A DNA stretch of 35,502 nucleotides, taken from assembly GCA_016870425.1 (NCBI GenBank), contig VGBQ01000002.1, forward strand, positions 1-35,502, in the 5' to 3' direction. Shown one piece after another: positions 24,071 to 30,796 of the stretch. The notes under the pieces are model-generated. The model was not told the origin of the DNA and did not search any database. It saw nothing but the letters and a program-made list of their open reading frames with translations. The position numbers and the translations under genes are program-made. The DNA comes from Actinomycetota bacterium. GTDB taxonomy: Bacteria > Actinomycetota > Actinomycetes > S36-B12. Position 1 is the first letter of the stretch, and every line of letters begins with the position of its first letter.

Positions 24071-24789
24071 GACGCACCCCCGTCCGAGACCAGGTAGCCC
24101 TCCGAGATCGCGTAGTCCTCCAGCAGCGTGCGCAATTGCTTGCGACCGCGATGCAGACGGGACATCACCGTGCCGATGGGCGTCTCCATGATGTCGGCAA
24201 TCTCCTGGTAGGAGAACCCCTCGACATCGGCGAGGTAGACAGCCATGCGCCGCTCCTCGGGCAGCGCTGTCAACGCGTCATTGATGATGCCGTTGGGCAG
24301 TCGGTCCAGCGCCTCGGCCTCGGCCGAGCGCAGTTGCCCCGTGGCGTATGCCTGAGTGTGCTGCATCTGCCAGTCGTCGAGGTCGTCGGTGTGCGTCTGG
24401 AGCGGCTGGCGCTGCTTCTTGCGATAGGTATTGATGAAGGCGTTGGTGAGGATGCGGAAGAGCCATGCCTTGAGGTTGGTGCCCTCGGTGAAGGAGTCGA
24501 ACGCTGCGAAGGCCTTGACGAAGGTCTCCTGCACCAGGTCCTCGGCGTCCGCGGGATTGCGCGTCATGCGCAGCGCACCGCCGTAGAGCTGATCGAGGTA
24601 GGGCAGCGCGTCGCGCTCGAATCGCGCGGTGCGCTCCTCGTCGGTCTCCGTGCTCACGGCGACCGAGGCGGCATCAACCTCGGGCTCATCCATCACCGAT
24701 GAGGGTACGCCGACCCCCGCGGGACCCAGATCGGGCCGGATCGCGGGCAGCCCCTCCACGGGGGGCATCGACGCCTGACCGGTCAGCAC
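24067..24789 (-). CDS. sigH: ECF sigma factor SigH/SigR (thiol-oxidative stress)
   Basis: A group-4 sigma factor of the SigH/SigR branch. Sigma2 is YLDQLYGGALRMTRNPADAEDLVQETFVKAF, the linker holds WLFRILTNAFINTYRKKQRQP, and sigma4 is ALPEERRMAVYLADVEGFSYQEIADIM with TPIGTVMSRLHRGRKQL. The core begins near ETDEERTARFERDALPYL. The longest frame starts at GTG 24789, only 9 nt from the -10 GTT of its own promoter and therefore nearly leaderless; in-frame ATGs at 24768 and 24693 would give shorter forms. No clear RBS precedes any of them. Streptomyces SigR also has a long unstable form from an upstream start, so two isoforms are possible here (inference). Confidence 0.95.
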   Translation of the reverse strand: MLTGQASMPPVEGLPAIRPDLGPAGVGVPSSVMDEPEVDAASVAVSTETDEERTARFERDALPYLDQLYGGALRMTRNPADAEDLVQETFVKAFAAFDSFTEGTNLKAWLFRILTNAFINTYRKKQRQPLQTHTDDLDDWQMQHTQAYATGQLRSAEAEALDRLPNGIINDALTALPEERRMAVYLADVEGFSYQEIADIMETPIGTVMSRLHRGRKQLRTLLEDYAISEGYLVSDGGAS

Positions 24790-24798
24790 GACTGAGCC

Positions 24799-24824
24799 AA
24801 CTCCTCCCCCGCATCCGCTATTCC
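24799..24824 (-). promoter_or_regulatory. SigH/SigR-dependent autoregulatory promoter
   Basis: On the minus strand GGAAT (24824-24820), 18 nt, then GTT (24801-24799). This is the exact SigR/SigH consensus GGAAT-N18-GTT. It sits in the 36-nt gap after the SRAP stop and before sigH, so sigH is predicted to activate its own operon. Confidence 0.92.
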
Positions 24825-24825
24825 C

Positions 24826-25575
24826 TTAGCCAGACTCCGGCAGGGGGCGGACGAGGTCCGGGCCCTGGTTGCGCACGGAGTTGACCGCCGTCGACACGGG
24901 ATAGATGTCCCAGAAGCCCGGCCGCGAGGGAGCGAGGATCTCGGAGAGGATCTGCGAGCCCGGCGTCTCCGGATCCAGCCACGCATCTCGCTGCTCGGGC
25001 AGCACCGCTACGGGCATGCGGTCGTGGATGCGCCCCACCTCATCGCGAGCGCTCGTCGTGATGATTGTCGTGGAGAGCAGCCAGGCGCGCGGATCGTCGG
25101 CGTCTTCGATCTCGGGGTCGCGCCACCACTCGTAGAGCCCAGCCATGGCCAGGCCTGTGCCGTCGGCGGGGTGAAGGAAGTAGGGCTGCTTGGCCGGCTT
25201 CTTGCCCGCTGCATTCAGCACGCCCTCCGCCGGCGCCTGCCACTCGTAGAACCCGTCGGCGGGGAGCAGGCACCGGCGCGAGGCCAGGGCTCTCCGGTAC
25301 GCCGGCTTCTCCGCCACGGTCTCCGCTCGGGCATTGATCATCCGGTTGCCGATCGAGGGGTCCTTCGCCCATGACGGCACGAGTCCCCAGCGCGCGACGT
25401 CGAGTCGCCGCGGGTGATGGCCTGCGTCATCGGGCTTGCCGTCGCGTACGACGTACACCTCGTTGGTCGGAGCGATGTTGTAGCGCGCGGGCAAGTCGAC
25501 GGCTGGCGACTCCTCCACGCCGAACTCCTCGACCAGTGCCGCCGGCTCGCGCGACGCGGCGTACCTCCCGCACAT
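24826..25575 (-). CDS. SOS response-associated peptidase (SRAP/YedK/HMCES family)
   Basis: A 249-residue protein that crosslinks to abasic sites in single-stranded DNA through its Cys2. MCGRYAAS gives the catalytic Cys2. RYNIAPT holds a conserved Asn/Pro loop, MINARAET the DNA-contacting Asn and Arg, GFYEW the active-site Glu (E111), and GRIHDRMPV the His (H184). All SRAP residues are present. The start was set at ATG 25575 because Cys must follow Met1; a CAGGCT hexamer lies exactly 6 nt upstream. The gene is upstream of sigH on the same strand and divergent from aroA, as Rv3226c is in M. tuberculosis. Confidence 0.95.
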   Translation of the reverse strand: MCGRYAASREPAALVEEFGVEESPAVDLPARYNIAPTNEVYVVRDGKPDDAGHHPRRLDVARWGLVPSWAKDPSIGNRMINARAETVAEKPAYRRALASRRCLLPADGFYEWQAPAEGVLNAAGKKPAKQPYFLHPADGTGLAMAGLYEWWRDPEIEDADDPRAWLLSTTIITTSARDEVGRIHDRMPVAVLPEQRDAWLDPETPGSQILSEILAPSRPGFWDIYPVSTAVNSVRNQGPDLVRPLPESG

Positions 25576-25581
25576 GGGACC

Positions 25582-25587
25582 AGCCTG
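25582..25587 (-). promoter_or_regulatory. -10-like hexamer for leaderless SRAP gene
   Basis: CAGGCT (one change from TAGGCT) on the minus strand, 6 nt (GGTCCC) before ATG 25575. Confidence 0.4.
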
Positions 25588-25625
25588 CCCTACGCGCGCA
25601 GGCCGGACTGAGGCCCGGCGCCCGA

Positions 25626-25631
25626 TACCCT
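25626..25631 (+). promoter_or_regulatory. -10-like hexamer for leaderless aroA
   Basis: TACCCT, then 6 nt (CACGGC), then GTG 25638. Confidence 0.55.
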
Positions 25632-25637
25632 CACGGC

Positions 25638-26945
25638 GTGAGCACACTCGCGGCATGGTCCGCGCCCACCGCGCCGGGACCGGTGTCTGCGACGGTGCGG
25701 GTGCCCGGGTCGAAGTCCGCGACCAACCGTGCCCTCGTGCTTGCCGCCCTGGCCTCGGGACCATCGACCATCCGGCAGGCGCTCGCCGCGCGCGACACCC
25801 TGCTGATGGCGGACGCGCTCATGGCCCTCGGCATCGGGATCGAGGCGGTCGGCCGCGACAGCATCGGCAACATCGATTGGCAGGTCACCCCCGGGCGGCT
25901 GCGCGGACCCGCGACGATCGACGTCGGCCTCGCCGGCACGGTCATGCGCTTCGTGCCGCCCGTCGCCGCACTGGCGGAGGGCGCAGTCGACTTCGACGGC
26001 GATGCGCGTGCACGCGAGCGTCCCCTCGGCCCCATGCTCGACGCGCTGCGCGGGCTCGGCGTATCCCTCAGCGACGCAGGCGGCTGCTTGCCCGTCACCG
26101 TTTCGGGCACCGGCTCCGTGCGCGGCGGCGCCGTCGACATCGATGCTTCGGCATCGAGTCAATTCGTGAGCGGGCTCCTGCTCTCGGCGGCGCGCTTCGA
26201 TGAAGGACTCACCCTGCGTCACACGGGCCGGGCGCTGCCGAGTCTCCCGCACATCGCCATGACCTTGCACATGCTCCGCGAGCATGGCGTGCACGTGGAC
26301 TTCGATGCCGAGACGTCGACGTGGCGCCTCTCGCCGTCGCCGATCGCGGCGGTGGATCGTGTCATCGAGCCCGACCTCTCCAATGCCGGTCCCTTCCTCG
26401 CCGCCGCCATGGCGACCGCGGGGTCGGTCACCGTGCCCGCGTGGCCCCGACACACGACCCAGGCCGGCGACGCACTGCGCGGCCTGCTCGCGCAGATGGG
26501 GGGACACCTCGATCTCCAGGACGGCGGCCTGACCATCACGGGACCCGGGGAGATACGGGGCCTCGACGCGGACCTCGCAGATGTGGGCGAGCTGACCCCG
26601 GTCGTCGCCGCCCTGGCCGCGCTCGCGGCATCGCCATCGCACCTGCGCGGCATCGGACACCTGAGGGGCCACGAGACGGATCGGATCGCGGCCCTGGCCG
26701 AGATGCTCGCCGCCTTCGGCGCGAGCGTGGAGGCGACGGAAGACGCCCTGCGGATCGCGCCGGCTCCCCTGCACGGTGCGACGGTGTCGTCCTACAGCGA
26801 CCACCGCATGGCCACCGCCGCGGCCGTCGTCGGCCTCGTCGTGCCCGACGTGCGCATTGACGACATCGCCACGACGGGCAAGACCCTTCCTGACTTCCCG
26901 GGCATGTGGAGCGAGATGCTGACCGGCGACGCGGACGGCGCATGA
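25638..26945 (+). CDS. aroA: 3-phosphoshikimate 1-carboxyvinyltransferase (EPSP synthase)
   Basis: A 435-residue EPSP synthase of the shikimate pathway, joining PEP and shikimate-3-phosphate. VRVPGSKSATNRALVLAAL is the N-terminal substrate motif and GLAGTVMRFVPPVAAL the PEP/glyphosate loop, with Leu where most enzymes have Asn, as is usual in actinobacteria. Later motifs are SSQFVSGLLLSAARF, EPDLSNAGPFLAAA (catalytic Asp) and HLRGHETDRIAAL. GTG 25638 fits the leaderless -10 signal; longer frames overlap SRAP. The stop overlaps rsgA by 4 nt (ATGA), so aroA and rsgA form an operon. Confidence 0.97.
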   Translation: MSTLAAWSAPTAPGPVSATVRVPGSKSATNRALVLAALASGPSTIRQALAARDTLLMADALMALGIGIEAVGRDSIGNIDWQVTPGRLRGPATIDVGLAGTVMRFVPPVAALAEGAVDFDGDARARERPLGPMLDALRGLGVSLSDAGGCLPVTVSGTGSVRGGAVDIDASASSQFVSGLLLSAARFDEGLTLRHTGRALPSLPHIAMTLHMLREHGVHVDFDAETSTWRLSPSPIAAVDRVIEPDLSNAGPFLAAAMATAGSVTVPAWPRHTTQAGDALRGLLAQMGGHLDLQDGGLTITGPGEIRGLDADLADVGELTPVVAALAALAASPSHLRGIGHLRGHETDRIAALAEMLAAFGASVEATEDALRIAPAPLHGATVSSYSDHRMATAAAVVGLVVPDVRIDDIATTGKTLPDFPGMWSEMLTGDADGA

Positions 26946-27970
26946 GCAGATCGGGTCGCGAACTGGACGAGGACGACGTCCGCGTCCGGCCGGGGCGACG
27001 CAAGTCACGCCCCCGCTCGAAGGACAGGCCCACCTTCGACCAGGCCCTCCCGGGCACGGTCATCACCGTCGACCGCGGCAGGTTCACGGTCGCCATGGAC
27101 GACGGTGACGAGGTCCTCGCGGTCAAGGCGCGCGAGATCGGGCGCAAGGGAGTGGTCGTCGGCGACCATGTCGGTCTCATGACCGACGCGCGACCGGGCA
27201 CCGAGTCACTCGGGCGCATCGTGCGCGTGGACGAGCGCTCGACTGTGCTGCGGCGTACAGCCGACGACGACGACCCGGTCGAGCGCGTGATCGTGGCCAA
27301 TGCCGATCAGCTCGCCGTCGTCGTCGCCACCGTCGATCCCGAGCCGCGGCTGGGCTTCATCGACCGGGCATTCGTGGCCGCCTACGACGCGGGCATTGAG
27401 CCCCTCCTCATCATCACCAAGGCCGACCTCGCCGATCCCGGTCCGCTCATCCAGGCCTATGCCGCACTCGATGTCATCGCCATCCCGATCGCGCGCGGCG
27501 ATGGCAAGCGACCCCGCGAGGCGGACCTGGATGCCGTGCTCGCGCACCTCGTGGGCAGGACCACCGTGCTCGTCGGTCACTCCGGAGTGGGGAAGTCGAC
27601 GCTGGTCAACGCCTTGGTCCCGGGCGCCACGCGCGCCACGGGCCACGTCAACGCGGTCACCGGCAGAGGGCGTCACACCTCGACGTCAGCGCTGGCCCTG
27701 CGACTGCCTCGCGGCGGATGGATCGTCGACACGCCGGGGGTGCGGTCGTTCGGTTTGGCGCATGTGACGCCGGACGCCGTCATCTCCGCCTTCGACGATC
27801 TTGCCGCGGGGCTCGATGCGTGTCCGCGCGGCTGCACGCACGAGGGCGCGGACTGCGCCCTCGACGCCTATGTCGGCGACGATGAGCACCTGCGAGCCCG
27901 GCTGGACTCCCTGCGTCGCCTGCTGCAATCGCGCGGTGGATCCGAGGACTCAGGTGCCGACCCTGCCTAG
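26942..27970 (+). CDS. rsgA: Ribosome small-subunit-dependent GTPase RsgA
   Basis: A 342-residue circularly permuted GTPase that checks late 30S maturation. After a basic N-terminal tail and an OB domain (about 37-100), the G motifs appear in permuted order: ITKADL (G4), then GHSGVGKST (G1), GRGRHTST (G2) and DTPG (G3). The C-terminal zinc knuckle is CPRGCTHEGADC. ATG overlaps the aroA stop. The stop shares CTAG with the convergent nuclease gene. Order aroA-rsgA is conserved in M. tuberculosis and Streptomyces. Confidence 0.96.
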   Translation: MSRSGRELDEDDVRVRPGRRKSRPRSKDRPTFDQALPGTVITVDRGRFTVAMDDGDEVLAVKAREIGRKGVVVGDHVGLMTDARPGTESLGRIVRVDERSTVLRRTADDDDPVERVIVANADQLAVVVATVDPEPRLGFIDRAFVAAYDAGIEPLLIITKADLADPGPLIQAYAALDVIAIPIARGDGKRPREADLDAVLAHLVGRTTVLVGHSGVGKSTLVNALVPGATRATGHVNAVTGRGRHTSTSALALRLPRGGWIVDTPGVRSFGLAHVTPDAVISAFDDLAAGLDACPRGCTHEGADCALDAYVGDDEHLRARLDSLRRLLQSRGGSEDSGADPA

Positions 27971-28467
27971 CAGGCATCCCAGAGTCCGGCCCTGGCGTTG
28001 CGGGCACGGGACTCCGCCTGCCGGAAGTCGCTCTGGTGGGCGTAGCCGTCGGTGTAGGTGACCTCTTCGGCAAAGCCTTCGGCGATGAGGATCTCGTTGA
28101 GCATCGTGTCGGCGTCGAGCCAGACGAAGGCAAGCGTGCGGTCGTACTTGTCGGTCAGTCCCGAGGCCTCGTCGTACTCCAGCCACACCTCGCCGCCCGT
28201 GACGAGGTCGGTCGTGCGCTCCGAGGCTTCGGGGCCGAAGCACTCCACGGGACGATCGGGGGCGACGGTCTCGGGTGTGTCGAGGCCGATGAGGCGGACG
28301 ACGATTTCCTCACCTCCACGAACGACGCGGATCGTGTCGCCGTCGACGGCGCGCACGACGGGATACGGCCCGTGCAGGACCCCGGGCGATGTGTCAGAGG
28401 CACCACCCGGCGACGAGCACCCGGCGACGACCAGGACCGCACTGAGGGCGGCGACGATGATCCGCAC
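27967..28467 (-). CDS. Thermonuclease-family (SNase) lipoprotein
   Basis: A 166-residue secreted nuclease. The N terminus is a lipoprotein signal with lipobox VVAGC (Cys17), followed by a Ser/Gly linker. The SNase domain has VVRAVDGDTIRV, RLIGLDTPE (catalytic Arg and Ca-binding Asp), and DKYDRTLAFVWLDADTMLNEILIAEGFAEE. Active-site residues look complete. It follows the DUF2231 gene by 1 nt (TGA-C-GTG), so they are cotranscribed, and it is convergent with rsgA. Confidence 0.92.
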   Translation of the reverse strand: MRIIVAALSAVLVVAGCSSPGGASDTSPGVLHGPYPVVRAVDGDTIRVVRGGEEIVVRLIGLDTPETVAPDRPVECFGPEASERTTDLVTGGEVWLEYDEASGLTDKYDRTLAFVWLDADTMLNEILIAEGFAEEVTYTDGYAHQSDFRQAESRARNARAGLWDAC

Positions 28468-28468
28468 G

Positions 28469-28924
28469 TCAGCCGGGTTGCGTGTTGTCGATGATGGCCT
28501 TCCAGGTCGCCTCGGCGCCCGTGTGGCCGGTGCGGATGGTCCAGCCGGTGACGATGAGCGCGGCCACGATGACGATCACCGCCACGATCTGCGTGCCGAT
28601 GTCCCGCGCACCGCGCCGGTCGAGCAGCCACAGCAGCACGACCGCCACGAGGAAGCCGGCGGCGATGAAGGGCAGCAGGGAGCCGGCCTGCGCGTGGACC
28701 TCGGGGTTGCCGACACGCTCGGCGAACTCCTCCCCCGAGATGCGACTCGCGAAGGCAGCGACAGTGCCGGCAGCCGCGACGGCCACGACCACGGGCCCGA
28801 ATCGGATCGAGAACCGGCGCGAGAAGCCCATGATCAATGCGCCGAGCGCCGCCAGGGGCAGCAGCACGACGGCGGCGTGGACCACCAGGGTGTGCGTGGG
28901 CAGGCCGAAGATCGTGTCCGACAT
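28469..28924 (-). CDS. DUF2231-family membrane protein
   Basis: A 151-residue integral membrane protein with four helices (about 14-33, 42-60, 84-101, 110-130). The N-terminal signature FGLPTHTLVVHAAVVLLPLAAL, with HxxxVH-like spacing, and HAQAG in the second loop are typical of the DUF2231 family, whose histidines have led to suggestions of heme or metal binding. It is leaderless by the TAGCCT hexamer 6 nt upstream. Function unknown. It is divergent from hisN. Confidence 0.85.
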   Translation of the reverse strand: MSDTIFGLPTHTLVVHAAVVLLPLAALGALIMGFSRRFSIRFGPVVVAVAAAGTVAAFASRISGEEFAERVGNPEVHAQAGSLLPFIAAGFLVAVVLLWLLDRRGARDIGTQIVAVIVIVAALIVTGWTIRTGHTGAEATWKAIIDNTQPG

Positions 28925-28930
28925 GCGCCC

Positions 28931-28936
28931 AGGCTA
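28931..28936 (-). promoter_or_regulatory. -10-like hexamer for leaderless DUF2231 gene
   Basis: TAGCCT on the minus strand, 6 nt (GGGCGC) before ATG 28924. Confidence 0.55.
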
Positions 28937-28947
28937 CGGCCGGTCGC

Positions 28948-28953
28948 TACCGT
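28948..28953 (+). promoter_or_regulatory. -10-like hexamer for leaderless hisN
   Basis: TACCGT, then 6 nt (GTGCCC), then GTG 28960. The divergent DUF2231 hexamer is only 11 nt away. Confidence 0.5.
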
Positions 28954-28959
28954 GTGCCC

Positions 28960-29733
28960 GTGACGACACCGGATGGGCTTGCCGCGGATCTGGCACTCGC
29001 TCTCGAACTCGCCGACGGGGCCGATGCCATCACGATGGCTCACGCGCAGCGCACGGACCTGCGGGTCGAGACCAAGCCCGATATGTCCCCGGTGACCGAA
29101 GCGGATCAGGCCACGGAGCTGGCGCTGCGGGAGGGTATCGCCGTGGCACGCCCGGACGACGCGATCGTCGGCGAGGAGTACGGCGGGGACGCGGCAACCG
29201 GCCGACGATGGATCCTGGATCCCATCGATGGCACCAAGAACTACGTGCGCCGGGTGCCGGTGTGGTCGACGCTCATCGCACTGGCCGACGACGCGGGGAT
29301 CCAGGTGGGCGTCGTCAGCGCACCGGCACTCGGACGACGTTGGTGGGCGGCACGCGGACACGGAGCCTGGGCAACCGGACCCGAGTCTGCTGAGCCACGA
29401 CGGATCCATGCGAGTTCCGTCGCGGACCTCGCCGACGCGTCCTTCTCCTTCAGCGACCCGGAGAACTGGGATCGACGGGTGCTCGATGAGCTGATCGAAC
29501 GCACCTGGCGCACCCGGGCCTACGGGGATTTCTGGTCGCACATGCTCGTAGCGGAGGGCGCGGTGGACATCGCGGCGGAGGTCGGTCTCGGCGTATGGGA
29601 CTTCGCGGCTCTCGTGCCTGTCATCGAAGAAGCAGGCGGTCGATTCGCGAATGTCGAGCGGCCCTCAGGGCCCGTATCGCTGACGACCAATGCCCCGCTC
29701 CACGACACCGTCCTGAGGATCGTCGCCGAGTGA
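28960..29733 (+). CDS. hisN: Histidinol-phosphatase, inositol-monophosphatase-like
   Basis: A 257-residue Mg-dependent phosphatase that removes phosphate from L-histidinol phosphate in histidine synthesis. IVGEEYG gives the metal Glu, WILDPIDGTKNYVRRVPVWST the DPIDGT metal motif with the KNYVR segment specific to the HisN branch, and VWDFAALVPVIEEAGG the C-terminal metal Asp. GTG 28960 fits a -10-like hexamer 6 nt upstream. It follows aroA-rsgA in the same relative position seen in Streptomyces, with the SNase/DUF2231 pair inserted. The histidine operon itself is not here. Confidence 0.92.
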   Translation: MTTPDGLAADLALALELADGADAITMAHAQRTDLRVETKPDMSPVTEADQATELALREGIAVARPDDAIVGEEYGGDAATGRRWILDPIDGTKNYVRRVPVWSTLIALADDAGIQVGVVSAPALGRRWWAARGHGAWATGPESAEPRRIHASSVADLADASFSFSDPENWDRRVLDELIERTWRTRAYGDFWSHMLVAEGAVDIAAEVGLGVWDFAALVPVIEEAGGRFANVERPSGPVSLTTNAPLHDTVLRIVAE

Positions 29734-29766
29734 CCGCACCCGCCGCGTGACTCGTCGCGCGCACAA

Positions 29767-29786
29767 GCGCCGCCGTCAGGCGGTGC
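29767..29786. terminator. GC hairpin between hisN and the convergent GNAT
   Basis: GCGCCGCC-GTCA-GGCGGTGC, an 8-bp stem with one G-T pair. It overlaps the last codons of the GNAT and has no T-run, so its terminator role is uncertain. Confidence 0.3.
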
Positions 29787-30243
29787 GCACCCACCACGAG
29801 ACATCAGCGAGTTCCTCGGTGAGCGCGAAGCCGGCACGCTCGAGCACTTGCCTGCTCGGCGTATTGCCGGCGTCGCACTCGGCGCGCACGACTACGGCAC
29901 CGCGGTCGAAAGCGCGCTCGACGAGGGCTGCGACTGCCTCGGTGGCCAGTCCCCGGCCCTGAGCGGCAGCCGCCAGGCCGTAGCCGATCTCGACGGTGCC
30001 CTCATCGTCAGGTGCTCCCTTGAAGCCTGCGCCACCGACGAGCAGGCTCGTCTCGCGCTCGATGAGCTGCCACGGGCCCCACTCCCCGGCGGCGAGGTGT
30101 CCCTCGGCGACGAGGCTTGCCCTCACGAGGTCGCCCTCCGTGGGATAGCCGTCGATGGCGGGACCGACCTGCCCCTCGAGCAGCGCTCGCCAGGTCCCCA
30201 GCCCGGGGGCCACCAGGTCGAGGCGCTCGGTCGTGATCCGCAC
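29776..30243 (-). CDS. GNAT acetyltransferase (RimJ/RimL-like)
   Basis: An acetyl-CoA N-acetyltransferase of about 155 residues of the RimJ/RimL type. VRITTERLDLVAP is the usual first strand, EIGYGLAAAAQGRGLATEAVAALVERAF is motif A with the Q-x-R-G-x-A loop, and RAECDAGNTPSRQVLERAGF is motif B. The start is uncertain. GTG 30243 places the protein at the canonical RITTERL start; GTG 30261 and ATG 30327 are in-frame alternatives, and none has an RBS or a good -10 at 6 nt. It is divergent from the CBS gene. Substrate unknown. Confidence 0.82.
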   Translation of the reverse strand: MRITTERLDLVAPGLGTWRALLEGQVGPAIDGYPTEGDLVRASLVAEGHLAAGEWGPWQLIERETSLLVGGAGFKGAPDDEGTVEIGYGLAAAAQGRGLATEAVAALVERAFDRGAVVVRAECDAGNTPSRQVLERAGFALTEELADVSWWVRTA

Positions 30244-30346
30244 GGAGGGATTGGACCACACGCGGGGATGGGCCCATGTCGCGATTGAGTCGCGGGCCTT
30301 GCCACGGGCGCCCGAGTAGATCAGCATGGGAGCGGAGGTGGTCGCC

Positions 30347-30796
30347 ATGAAGATCTCAGCCATCCTCGCCGCCAAGGGTGCCGACACCGTCACCATCGCA
30401 CCCGACGCCAGCGTCTCGGAGCTGATCACCCTGCTTGCCGATCACGGCATCGGGGCCGTCGTGGTCTCCGCAGACGGCCACCAGATCGACGGCATCGTCT
30501 CGGAGCGCGATGTCGTCCGCGCGATGGCGGCCGATCCCGATGCCGGTCGCACGGGAGGCGTGCGCCCCAGGCCGGTGAGCGCCATCATGACGGCCCATGT
30601 CGCCACGATCGCGCCCGACGACGACGTGGACCATGCCATGCAGCTGATGACCGCGGGCCGCTTCCGACACCTGCCCGTCGCCATCGAGGGATCCCTCGCT
30701 GGCATCGTGAGCATCGGCGATGTGGTCAAGGTGCGACTGCAGGCGCTCGAGGACGAGCGCGCCGCCCTGGTCGATTACGTCACCCGCGGCGGCTAG
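30347..30796 (+). CDS. Tandem CBS-domain protein
   Basis: A 149-residue Bateman module with no attached effector. The first CBS domain is about 8-65 (VTIAPDASVSELITLLADHGIGAVVVS...GIVSERDVVRAM) and the second about 77-138 (SAIMTAHVATIAPDDDVDHAMQLM...HLPVAIEGSLAGIVSIGDVVK). Such proteins bind adenine nucleotides or c-di-AMP-like ligands and modulate partners; the ligand here is unknown. ATG 30347 has the RBS GGAGGT (30334-30339) 7 nt upstream. Stops are shared with the convergent P450 in CTAG. Confidence 0.93.
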   Translation: MKISAILAAKGADTVTIAPDASVSELITLLADHGIGAVVVSADGHQIDGIVSERDVVRAMAADPDAGRTGGVRPRPVSAIMTAHVATIAPDDDVDHAMQLMTAGRFRHLPVAIEGSLAGIVSIGDVVKVRLQALEDERAALVDYVTRGG

